Notes under the pieces: generated by a model
What the model was told of the DNA's origin: nothing
The model's database searches: none
What the model saw: the letters and a program-made list of their open reading frames with translations, nothing else
From: an uncultured Roseburia sp.
GTDB lineage: Bacteria; Bacillota; Clostridia; Lachnospirales; Lachnospiraceae
Direction of reading: 5' to 3'
NCBI GenBank assembly: GCA_905206195.1
Contig: CAJLGN010000075.1
Location: 1-6,712, forward strand
DNA length: 6,712 bases
Shown: piece after piece, positions 1-5,399 of the stretch
Position numbering within the stretch: position 1 is the first letter of the stretch
Layout of the letters: the number at the start of each line of letters is the position of its first letter
Program-made: the position numbers and the translations under genes

Positions 1-1267
1 GACTGCACGGCTCAAATCCCGCCCTGCCGTGATAGCTTCCCATGCCGCTCGCCCCGACACCGCCAAATCCCATCTCCGAGGTTGCCAGATGCACGATGGT
101 GTCGTTGATACATCCCCCGCCGAACGGCACATGGCGAAGCGCCCACTCCTCCATCGCCCGGTTCCTCGTAAACAGATAACACGCCAACGGCTTCTCAAAA
201 TGTCTGAGAATGGACAGGAGTTCCTCCCTGGTCTCAAAAGTCAGCGTGGGCAGCACTGGTCCAAAAATCTCCTCCTGCATGACCGGCGAATCGATCGACA
301 CCTCATCGAGGATCGTGGGCGCAATCTGCAGCGTGCGCGGATCTCCATAGCCCCCCGTCACCGCCAACTCCCCTTTCATCAGATTCATCACACGGATATA
401 ATGCTTTTTATTTACCATGCGGGGGTACTCCGCCGACTCCAGCGGACACTCTCCCAACATAACAGTGAGCTCCCGCTTCATGGCCTCAAACAGTTCATAT
501 TTCACATCCGGGTGCACGATCAAATAATCCGGTGCCACGCAGGTCTGACCAGAATTTAATACCTTCCCAAATATAATCCGGCGCGCCGCAACTGCGATAT
601 TCGCTGTCCGATCCACAATACACGGGCTCTTTCCGCCCAGTTCCAACGTCACCGGCGTCAGATAACGCGCTGCTCTCTCGAGCACAATCCTCCCCACAGA
701 TACACTTCCTGTAAAAAATATGTGGTCAAACCGCTGCTCCAAAAGTGCAGCATTCTCCTCCCTGCCGCCCTCCACGACTGCTACATACTCCGGCGAAAAA
801 CAGGCCGAGATCATATTTTTAAGGACTTTGGAAACTGTCGGGGCATATGCGGAGGGCTTTAAAATCGCGCAGTTGCCCGCCGCGAGCGCATTGATCAGCG
901 GTTCAACGCAGAGAAGCACCGGATAATTCCAGGGTGCCATGATCAGCGTCACCCCGTACGGCTCCGCAATGGTGAAACTCTTTGCATGAAAATTCGCAAG
1001 TCCTGTCCTTACATGTTCTCTCCGCATCCACCCTGCGAGATGGCGGATACAATAATTCAATTCCGCTTTTGTCATGACAATCTCCGCCATATAACTCTCC
1101 GATTCCGCCCTGCGCAGATCCCGATACAGCGCCCGCACAAGTTGTCTTTCATATTTATCCAGCGCCCAGCGGATGCGCTTTAGCGCCTCCATTCTCGCCG
1201 CGAAAGACAGCGTCGCCCCCGACAAAAAATACTCCCTCTGATCCTGCACCAATTTTTTAATTTCCAT
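1..1267 (-). CDS. Aldehyde dehydrogenase, class 3-like (ALDH superfamily), C-terminal end cut by window edge
   Basis: NAD(P)+-dependent oxidation of an aldehyde to the carboxylic acid, probably a soluble cytoplasmic enzyme. The minus-strand frame is open from an ATG at 1267 to the left edge, giving 422 residues without a stop. Visible ALDH landmarks in order: APWNYP around 111-116 (Asn114 of the oxyanion hole), LKPS at 136-139 (Lys137, cofactor binding), FFTGS at 185-189, LELGGKSP at 208-215 (general base Glu209), GQTCVAPDY at 240-248 (nucleophile Cys243) and EEIFGPVLP at 332-340. The SYHGRAGFE end is the usual segment shortly before the C-terminus of class 3 enzymes of about 455-460 residues, so some 35 residues are missing to the left. 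The short N-terminus and the VEPLINALAAGN segment fit the ALDH3/YwdH-type group rather than the 490-residue ALDH classes. The start is supported by GGAGGA at 1273-1278, 5 nt upstream. The gene is divergent from the SDR. The physiological aldehyde cannot be told from sequence. Confidence 0.95.
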   Translation of the reverse strand, partial: MEIKKLVQDQREYFLSGATLSFAARMEALKRIRWALDKYERQLVRALYRDLRRAESESYMAEIVMTKAELNYCIRHLAGWMRREHVRTGLANFHAKSFTIAEPYGVTLIMAPWNYPVLLCVEPLINALAAGNCAILKPSAYAPTVSKVLKNMISACFSPEYVAVVEGGREENAALLEQRFDHIFFTGSVSVGRIVLERAARYLTPVTLELGGKSPCIVDRTANIAVAARRIIFGKVLNSGQTCVAPDYLIVHPDVKYELFEAMKRELTVMLGECPLESAEYPRMVNKKHYIRVMNLMKGELAVTGGYGDPRTLQIAPTILDEVSIDSPVMQEEIFGPVLPTLTFETREELLSILRHFEKPLACYLFTRNRAMEEWALRHVPFGGGCINDTIVHLATSEMGFGGVGASGMGSYHGRAGFEPCS

Positions 1268-1411
1268 GTATCTCCTCCGATCTTTTCCAAATTAAAAGGC
1301 GCGCCAACATTTTCCCGCTTCAAATCAAAAAGTTATGATATACTATATTTATTCTGAAAAAACAAAATTTTCCTATATTGATATACGATTCATACAAAGA
1401 AAGGATTTCCC
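1268..1411. promoter_or_regulatory. Divergent intergenic region between aldehyde dehydrogenase and SDR
   Basis: This 144-bp spacer must hold the control signals of both flanking genes. It is very AT-rich from 1320 to 1400. It contains TGATATAC twice (1336-1343 and 1379-1386) and CTATATT twice (1343-1349 and 1373-1379). It also has the 8-bp palindrome GGCGCGCC at 1298-1305, within the predicted leader of the dehydrogenase. For the SDR, TATATT at 1374-1379 is a possible -10 box but has no good -35 partner. The SDR ribosome site is AAAGGA at 1400-1405, 6 nt before its ATG. Confidence 0.5.
1337..1365 (-). promoter_or_regulatory. Candidate promoter of the aldehyde dehydrogenase gene
   Basis: On the minus strand TTGTTT (1365-1360) is followed after 17 nt by TATATC (1342-1337). 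Spacing is ideal for a housekeeping sigma factor; the -10 box is imperfect. Transcription would start near 1330 and leave a leader of about 60 nt before the ATG at 1267. The match is by eye in an AT-rich stretch where chance matches are common. Confidence 0.4.
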
Positions 1412-2143
1412 ATGAATAAAACCGTACTCGTCACCGGTGCATCCCGCGGAATCGGGCGCGCGATTGCCTGGGCATTCGCCAAGGAGGGCTGCCGCCTTGT
1501 CATCAACTGCTCCAAATCCAAAGAAACGCTTCTGACGCTAAAATCAGAACTGGAAACCATCTGTGGCGTCCAGGTATACGCCAGCATCGGCGACATCGCA
1601 AATTACCATTACGTGGAGCAGCTCTACGAACACATCCGCCAACGCTTCGGAGGCGTGGATATCCTCATCAACAATGCCGCCGTCTCCCACATCGGGCTGC
1701 TTGGCGATATGAGCATTGACGACTGGAATCGGATTGTCGCCACCGACCTCACAGCCCTCTTTTCCACAAGCAAGCTGGCGATTCCCCACATGATCCGTCA
1801 GAAATCCGGCAAAATCATCAACATCTCCTCCGTCTGGGGCAACGTTGGGGCTTCCTGCGAGGTCGCTTACTCTGCCTGCAAGGGCGGCGTAAATGCATTT
1901 ACGAGAGCACTTGCAAAAGAGCTTGCCCCCAGCAACATTCAGGTGAACGCCATCGCCTGCGGCGTCATTGACACACAGATGAACGCCTGCTTCACCGAGG
2001 AAGAACGGCAGGCACTCACAGACGAAATTCCCGCCGGGCGCTTTGGATCTCCGGAGGAGGTCGCATCGCTCGCACTCCAGCTAGCCACTGGAAGTGCATA
2101 TCTCACCGGTCAAGTGATCGCGCTCGACGGAGGCTGGATTTAA
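1412..2143 (+). CDS. SDR-family oxidoreductase, FabG-like; possible EF-P 5-aminopentanone reductase (YmfI type)
   Basis: NAD(P)H-dependent reductase with a classical SDR Rossmann fold, complete at 243 residues. TGASRGIG at 8-15 is the cofactor-binding glycine motif, Asp61 the adenine-contacting Asp, and NNAA 87-90 the NNAG variant. Catalytic residues are Ser140, Tyr153 (YSACK) and Lys157. The usual catalytic Asn of the tetrad falls at position 112, where this protein has Asp (TDLTALF). The general family includes 3-oxoacyl-ACP reductase FabG. However, the segment NISSVWGNVGASCEVAYS (137-154) with GVIDTQMN (184-191) resembles, from memory, the YmfI group. YmfI reduces the 5-aminopentanone modification on elongation factor P. 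No efp or fatty-acid genes are adjacent, so context does not decide between the two. Start supported by AAAGGA 6 nt upstream. The gene is convergent with glgX, stop codons 7 bp apart. The SDR call is near certain; the YmfI assignment is about 0.6. Confidence 0.93.
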   Translation: MNKTVLVTGASRGIGRAIAWAFAKEGCRLVINCSKSKETLLTLKSELETICGVQVYASIGDIANYHYVEQLYEHIRQRFGGVDILINNAAVSHIGLLGDMSIDDWNRIVATDLTALFSTSKLAIPHMIRQKSGKIINISSVWGNVGASCEVAYSACKGGVNAFTRALAKELAPSNIQVNAIACGVIDTQMNACFTEEERQALTDEIPAGRFGSPEEVASLALQLATGSAYLTGQVIALDGGWI

Positions 2144-2144
2144 A

Positions 2145-2171
2145 ATCCTGTCATTCTGCCACAAGCAGGAT
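2145..2171 (-). terminator. Weak candidate stem-loop at the glgX 3' end
   Basis: ATCCTG (2145-2150) and CAGGAT (2166-2171) form a 6-bp inverted repeat with a 15-nt loop spanning the glgX stop codon. On the minus strand it is followed by TTTTAAA, which could act as a short U tract. A competing smaller stem CTGC/GCAG lies inside. The stem is short and the loop long, so termination is only possible, not shown. No better terminator is visible between these convergent genes. Confidence 0.25.
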
Positions 2172-4262
2172 GACTGTCCGCGGCGGCACCCGCAACGTTT
2201 TTTTGTAAAAGAACTCCGTGACAGACTCCACTTCCACACCGTCCTCGTACTCCACGGAGGTGTTGACACACACACTCCACTGGAGCCCGTTTGGCAGCTC
2301 CGGAAGCTGCATGATAAGCGGTTCCCAGTACGCATTCATACAATAGAAGACAATGTCGTCGCGCGTGTCATGCTCATCCCGCCCCGCGTACATGACTCCG
2401 ATCAGCTTGCTGTGGGAATCCGTTCCGCCATTCCACGGATATCCATTGTGGATACTGATCTCCGGCAAATTACACAGACTATTTTGTGTCGTCCTCCGAA
2501 GAATCGCGTATCTTTTTCGGAATGCAATCATATACCGGACAAAATGGTGTATCTCTTGATACTTTTCAAGTCTGGACCAATCCAGCCAGGAAATGATATT
2601 GTCCTGACAGTAAGCATTGTTATTCCCAAACTGCGTATTACAGAACTCATCCCCCGCAAAAAACATCGCGGGACCCCTGCTGCACAGAAGCGTCGCAAAC
2701 GCATTTTTTACCATGCGCCGGCGCAGCCCCTCCACCTGCGGGTCGTCCGTGTCTCCCTCAACACCGCAGTTCCAGCTGTTGCCGTTGTTGTCCCCATCCG
2801 TGTTGTTCCATCCATTCTTCTCATTGTGCTTCATATTATAAGAATACAGATCATACAGCGTGAACCCATCGTGGCAGCTTAAGAAATTAACCGACGCGCT
2901 GGCCCCGCGCTGCGCCGGATTGTACAAATCCTTCGACCCCGTGATTCTTGTGATAGCAGTTCCCGCCATCCCCTCATCGCCTTTTAAGAATCGCCGGATG
3001 TCATCCCGATACCTTCCGTTCCACTCCGCCCATCTGCGGAAAGATGGGAAACTTCCCACCTGATACAGGCCAGCCGCATCCCACGCCTCCGCGATCAGCT
3101 TCGCCTTTCCAAGAATTGGATCGCACGCAATCTCCTGCAAGATCGGCGGGTTCGCCATCGGCGCGCCGTTCTGATCTCTCGTCAGAATCGATGCCAGATC
3201 AAATCGGAATCCGTCAACCCGGTAGGTGATGACCCAGTGGCGCAGACAGTCGATGATAAACTTCCGCATCGCGGGATGGTTGCAGTTGACCGCATTCCCA
3301 CACCCGCTGAAATTATAGTAGTTTCCTTCGGGCGTTAGGATATAATAAATATTGTTGTCGATTCCCTTGAAGGAAAAGCAGGGGCCGTCCTGGTATCCGC
3401 CCGCCGTGTGGTTGAACACGACATCTAAAATGACCTCGATGCCGTTCTCATGCAGCTCGTAGATCAATTCCTTCAGCTCGTCCCCCTCGTGATTGTGCTC
3501 CTTAACAGAAGAATAGCTCGTGTTCGGCGCAAAAAAACACACCGTATTGTATCCCCAATAATTGTACAGCCTCTCACCTTCTATGACGCGGTCGCTCTCC
3601 AGCTCGTCAAACTCAAAAATCGGCATCAGCTCCACCGCATTGATGCCGAGATCCTTCAGATATGGAATCTTCTCCCTAAGACCTTCAAAGGTACCGCCCG
3701 CCTTAACTCTGGAGGATGCGTCCTTCGTGAAGCCTCGCACATGCATCTCATATATCACCAAATCCTCGGGCGAAAGCTCCAGCTGGCTCGTATTTCCCCA
3801 GTCAAAATTGTTCTCCACAACTCTGGCATGATAGACAAAATCTCCGCCGCCGCTCGCTTTCTGCCCCCACTCTCGCTGCCCTGTGACCGCCTTCGCATAG
3901 GGGTCCAAAAGAATATTCTCCCTGTCAAAAAGCAGTCCTCTCTGCTTGTCGTACGGCCCGTCGAGCTCGTATGCATATTCAAACTCATCAATTTGTAGCC
4001 CGAAAACAAACATGGAATATGTATTTCCAATATGATAGGAATCCGGAAATTTCAACCGCGCGTAAGGTTCTTTCTCCTGTGGCCGGAACAAAAGCAGAGT
4101 GCAGCTCGTCGCCCCCACAGAGTGAATGGTAAAGCTCACGCCTCTTCCTGTGCTGACGGCTCCATCCGTGTTATAAAATCCGGGGCGCACTTGAAACCCA
4201 TCGATCTCATCTAATGCCTGTAGTCTTACCCCTCTCTGCGGCTTGTGGCTCATCAGGTTCAT
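2151..4262 (-). CDS. glgX: Glycogen debranching enzyme GlgX (isoamylase-type GH13)
   Basis: Hydrolyses alpha-1,6 branch linkages of glycogen or limit dextrin in the cytoplasm, releasing short maltooligosaccharides. Complete at 703 residues, near the usual length of about 690-720. An N-terminal CBM48/isoamylase N-domain (about 25-125, with RPGFYNTDGAV and the NILLDPYAKA end) precedes the GH13 barrel. Barrel motifs: YEMHVRGFTKD (171-181), DVVFNHT (280-286), YRVDGFRFD (347-355, nucleophile Asp355), IAEAWD (390-395, acid/base Glu392) and FLSCHD (460-465, transition-state stabiliser Asp465). ISWLDWS (557-563) and a C-terminal beta domain follow. All catalytic residues are present, so it should be active. 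ATG at 4262 has GAGAGG 7 nt upstream. An ATG three codons in (4253) is also possible, with GAGGT 9 nt upstream. A strong promoter lies at 4301-4329. No other glycogen gene is in the window, so it appears monocistronic here. The main alternative is a TreX or pullulanase-like subtype of the same family. Confidence 0.95.
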   Translation of the reverse strand: MNLMSHKPQRGVRLQALDEIDGFQVRPGFYNTDGAVSTGRGVSFTIHSVGATSCTLLLFRPQEKEPYARLKFPDSYHIGNTYSMFVFGLQIDEFEYAYELDGPYDKQRGLLFDRENILLDPYAKAVTGQREWGQKASGGGDFVYHARVVENNFDWGNTSQLELSPEDLVIYEMHVRGFTKDASSRVKAGGTFEGLREKIPYLKDLGINAVELMPIFEFDELESDRVIEGERLYNYWGYNTVCFFAPNTSYSSVKEHNHEGDELKELIYELHENGIEVILDVVFNHTAGGYQDGPCFSFKGIDNNIYYILTPEGNYYNFSGCGNAVNCNHPAMRKFIIDCLRHWVITYRVDGFRFDLASILTRDQNGAPMANPPILQEIACDPILGKAKLIAEAWDAAGLYQVGSFPSFRRWAEWNGRYRDDIRRFLKGDEGMAGTAITRITGSKDLYNPAQRGASASVNFLSCHDGFTLYDLYSYNMKHNEKNGWNNTDGDNNGNSWNCGVEGDTDDPQVEGLRRRMVKNAFATLLCSRGPAMFFAGDEFCNTQFGNNNAYCQDNIISWLDWSRLEKYQEIHHFVRYMIAFRKRYAILRRTTQNSLCNLPEISIHNGYPWNGGTDSHSKLIGVMYAGRDEHDTRDDIVFYCMNAYWEPLIMQLPELPNGLQWSVCVNTSVEYEDGVEVESVTEFFYKKTLRVPPRTVILLVAE

Positions 4263-4300
4263 ACCTCATCCTCTCTTTCCGTCTTTTGAAATATATTTTC

Positions 4301-4329
4301 ATTATAAGCACTTCGCAACTGTTTTTCAA
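4301..4329 (-). promoter_or_regulatory. glgX promoter (near-consensus)
   Basis: On the minus strand TTGAAA (4329-4324), a 17-nt spacer and a perfect TATAAT (4306-4301). The start point would be near 4294, leaving about 32 nt of leader before the glgX ATG at 4262. This is the best promoter match in the window. Confidence 0.75.
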
Positions 4330-4333
4330 CTGT
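4316..4333. repeat. Tandem CAACTGT direct repeat over the glgX -35 region
   Basis: CAACTGT occurs at 4316-4322 and 4327-4333, start to start 11 bp, about one helical turn. The second copy overlaps the -35 box of the glgX promoter and the first lies in its spacer. The geometry would suit two same-face protein contacts, such as a repressor or activator site. No family consensus is recognised. Confidence 0.4.
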
Positions 4334-4380
4334 CAGAAAAAAGGCGATCCACATCCATCTCTCGAATCTGCATTGTATAT

Positions 4381-4409
4381 TTGTCTTATTAATGATAAAA
4401 TAATATAAC
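4381..4409 (+). promoter_or_regulatory. Promoter of the small membrane protein gene
   Basis: TTGTCT (4381-4386), a 17-nt spacer, then TATAAC (4404-4409). Transcription would begin around 4415-4417, at the foot of the stem-loop at 4414-4445 and about 48 nt before the ATG at 4464. It faces away from the glgX promoter, with the two -35 boxes about 50 bp apart. Confidence 0.6.
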
Positions 4410-4413
4410 AAAA

Positions 4414-4445
4414 GCGCCGACGCGAGATATCTTTTCGCAAGGCGC
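4414..4445 (+). promoter_or_regulatory. 5' leader stem-loop just upstream of the small-gene ribosome site
   Basis: GCGCC (4414-4418) pairs with GGCGC (4441-4445). After a small internal loop, GCGA (4422-4425) pairs with TCGC (4435-4438). The stem ends directly before the ribosome site AAAGGAGGT at 4446-4454. If transcription starts near 4415 the mRNA begins with this hairpin, which could stabilise the message or affect ribosome access. The pairing is seen; the role is inferred. Confidence 0.5.
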
Positions 4446-4463
4446 AAAGGAGGTCATTTTATT

Positions 4464-4616
4464 ATGGAAGAAAAAATATATAAGACAATGGGTTCCGCAG
4501 GAGCTGCGAGTCTTGCTGTCGGGATCTGTGTTCTTTCTGGTGGAATCGCAGCGGGTGTTCTTCTCATCGTACACGGCGGACGTCTGCTCAAACACCGCTC
4601 CAAGATGATATTCTAA
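4464..4616 (+). CDS. Small single-pass, glycine-rich membrane protein (50 aa), function unknown
   Basis: A 50-codon gene, starting MEEKIYKTMGSAG and ending KHRSKMIF. The acidic/polar N-terminus is followed by one hydrophobic segment of about 23 residues (14-36). That segment is rich in Gly, Ala and Val, with a GGIAAG core at 26-31 that suits close helix packing. A basic tail (Arg40, Lys43, His44, Arg45, Lys47) predicts an N-out/C-in single-pass protein with no cleavable signal peptide. Evidence that it is real: AAAGGAGGT at 4446-4454, 9 nt before the ATG, is the strongest ribosome site in the window; a dedicated promoter and leader hairpin precede it; and the composition is coherently membrane-like. 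I recall similar tiny proteins in Lachnospiraceae genomes annotated as hypothetical, unverified here. It stands alone, divergent from glgX and convergent with the ABC operon. No function is assigned. The spacing to either neighbour does not suggest a shared operon. Confidence 0.85.
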   Translation: MEEKIYKTMGSAGAASLAVGICVLSGGIAAGVLLIVHGGRLLKHRSKMIF

Positions 4617-4637
4617 AAAGGCTGCCTAACACGTGAA

Positions 4638-4665
4638 TCCCATCTTGATTTTCTGTCCGATGGGG
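4638..4665. terminator. Weak inverted repeat between the small gene and the ABC operon
   Basis: CCCATC (4639-4644) and GATGGG (4659-4664), with a flanking T-G wobble pair, form a 6-7 bp stem with a 14-nt loop. It lies between two convergent transcription units where terminators are expected, but there is no U tract directly after it on either strand. On the minus strand a T5 run (complement of 4616-4620) lies about 18 nt beyond. The rest of 4617-4724 shows nothing else I can support. Confidence 0.25.
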
Positions 4666-4724
4666 AGAGAACAATCCGCGATCCTGCCTTCACCCGCGCA
4701 TTTGTCTCCCCCGTCATACAGAAA

Positions 4725-5351
4725 TTACAACTGATCGAAACATTCTGCAGTCTTCTCCAAGTCTATTTTTCTCGTGCACACCATATCCATCAGCTGTGGG
4801 TCATGGCTCGTCATAATAAGCCCGATGTCCCGCTCCCGCAATTCCCCCAGAAGAAAGTTCCATATCTGGCTCTGTGTGATCAGATCAAGCATTGTGCTGA
4901 TCTCATCCGCAATCAGAAACCGCGTTCCCTCCCCCAGTGCCCGCGCGATACAAAAGCGCTGCAATTCCCCGCCGGACAACTCCGACGGATAGCGACCACA
5001 CCAGTCTTCCTCGATGCCGAGCCCCCGGAGGATCCTCCCCTCGACGTGGCTGCCCTCGCGCAACACCTCCCGAAGTTTCACCCTGGGATTAACCGCCATC
5101 TCCGGGTGCTGCCAGATCATCTGCACGGGGCAATATCCCCTTTGCGGCAGAGGCGTGCCGTCCAGCAGCACCTTTCCCTCCCCGGATGTGCGGTATCCCG
5201 CGAGAATCTGACAGAGCGTCGTCTTCCCAATGCCGCTGGCCGCCATAATTCCCACCCGCTCCGTGTGCTCGACGGAAATATTTACATCGGAAAGAATATT
5301 TCTTTTACTTCCCGGATAATGGTATGTGATGTGCTCCGCCGTAAGTCTCAT
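4725..5351 (-). CDS. ABC transporter ATP-binding protein, short DppF/OppF/NikE-like
   Basis: Second ATPase of a peptide/nickel-type ABC importer, working at the cytoplasmic face as a partner of the ATPase encoded just upstream. Complete at 208 residues. Walker A is AASGIGKT at 37-44, with Ala in place of the usual first Gly but Lys43 and Thr44 intact. The Q-loop WQHPEMAVNPR (80-90) has Gln81. The signature is LSGGELQR (125-132). Walker B is FLIADE (145-150) with catalytic Glu150. The D-loop is MLD (154-156) and the H-loop is His183. The protein ends about 25 residues after the H-loop. It lacks the C-terminal oligopeptide-transporter extension that gives most DppF/OppF proteins about 320 residues. 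All ABC motifs are present and the stop is clean, so this looks like a short subfamily, not a broken gene. Its start lies 48 nt after the stop of the previous ATPase, with GAGGGGGAG as ribosome site. It is the last gene of the operon. Substrate is not resolved. Confidence 0.92.
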   Translation of the reverse strand: MRLTAEHITYHYPGSKRNILSDVNISVEHTERVGIMAASGIGKTTLCQILAGYRTSGEGKVLLDGTPLPQRGYCPVQMIWQHPEMAVNPRVKLREVLREGSHVEGRILRGLGIEEDWCGRYPSELSGGELQRFCIARALGEGTRFLIADEISTMLDLITQSQIWNFLLGELRERDIGLIMTSHDPQLMDMVCTRKIDLEKTAECFDQL

Positions 5352-5399
5352 CCCCTGCTCCCCCTCTTCTTTTTCTCTGATTTGACGATGGATTGCATT

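Noticed and set aside
29..559. A 176-codon plus-strand open frame
   Set aside because: Antisense to the aldehyde dehydrogenase, whose frame shows catalytic Cys and Glu motifs; the shadow product has no coherent domain.
2370..2882. Plus-strand open frames within glgX, here and at 3450-3998
   Set aside because: Both are antisense to a complete glgX with intact catalytic residues, and neither has a convincing ribosome site or recognisable domain.
4259..4447. A 62-codon minus-strand open frame upstream of glgX
   Set aside because: It runs through the glgX promoter and the opposite-strand promoter of the small gene, has no clear ribosome site, and its composition looks like translated AT-rich intergenic DNA.
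4617..4724. A possible riboswitch or structured RNA between the small gene and the ABC operon
   Set aside because: Only short inverted repeats (CCCATC/GATGGG and a distant GGGGAGA/TCTCCCC) are visible. No known riboswitch core is recognised, and the segment lies downstream of both flanking genes.
4725..5351. Short second ATPase as a pseudogene
   Set aside because: All ABC motifs through the H-loop are intact, the stop is clean, the ribosome site is present, and there is no leftover C-terminal coding sequence downstream in another frame that I could recognise.
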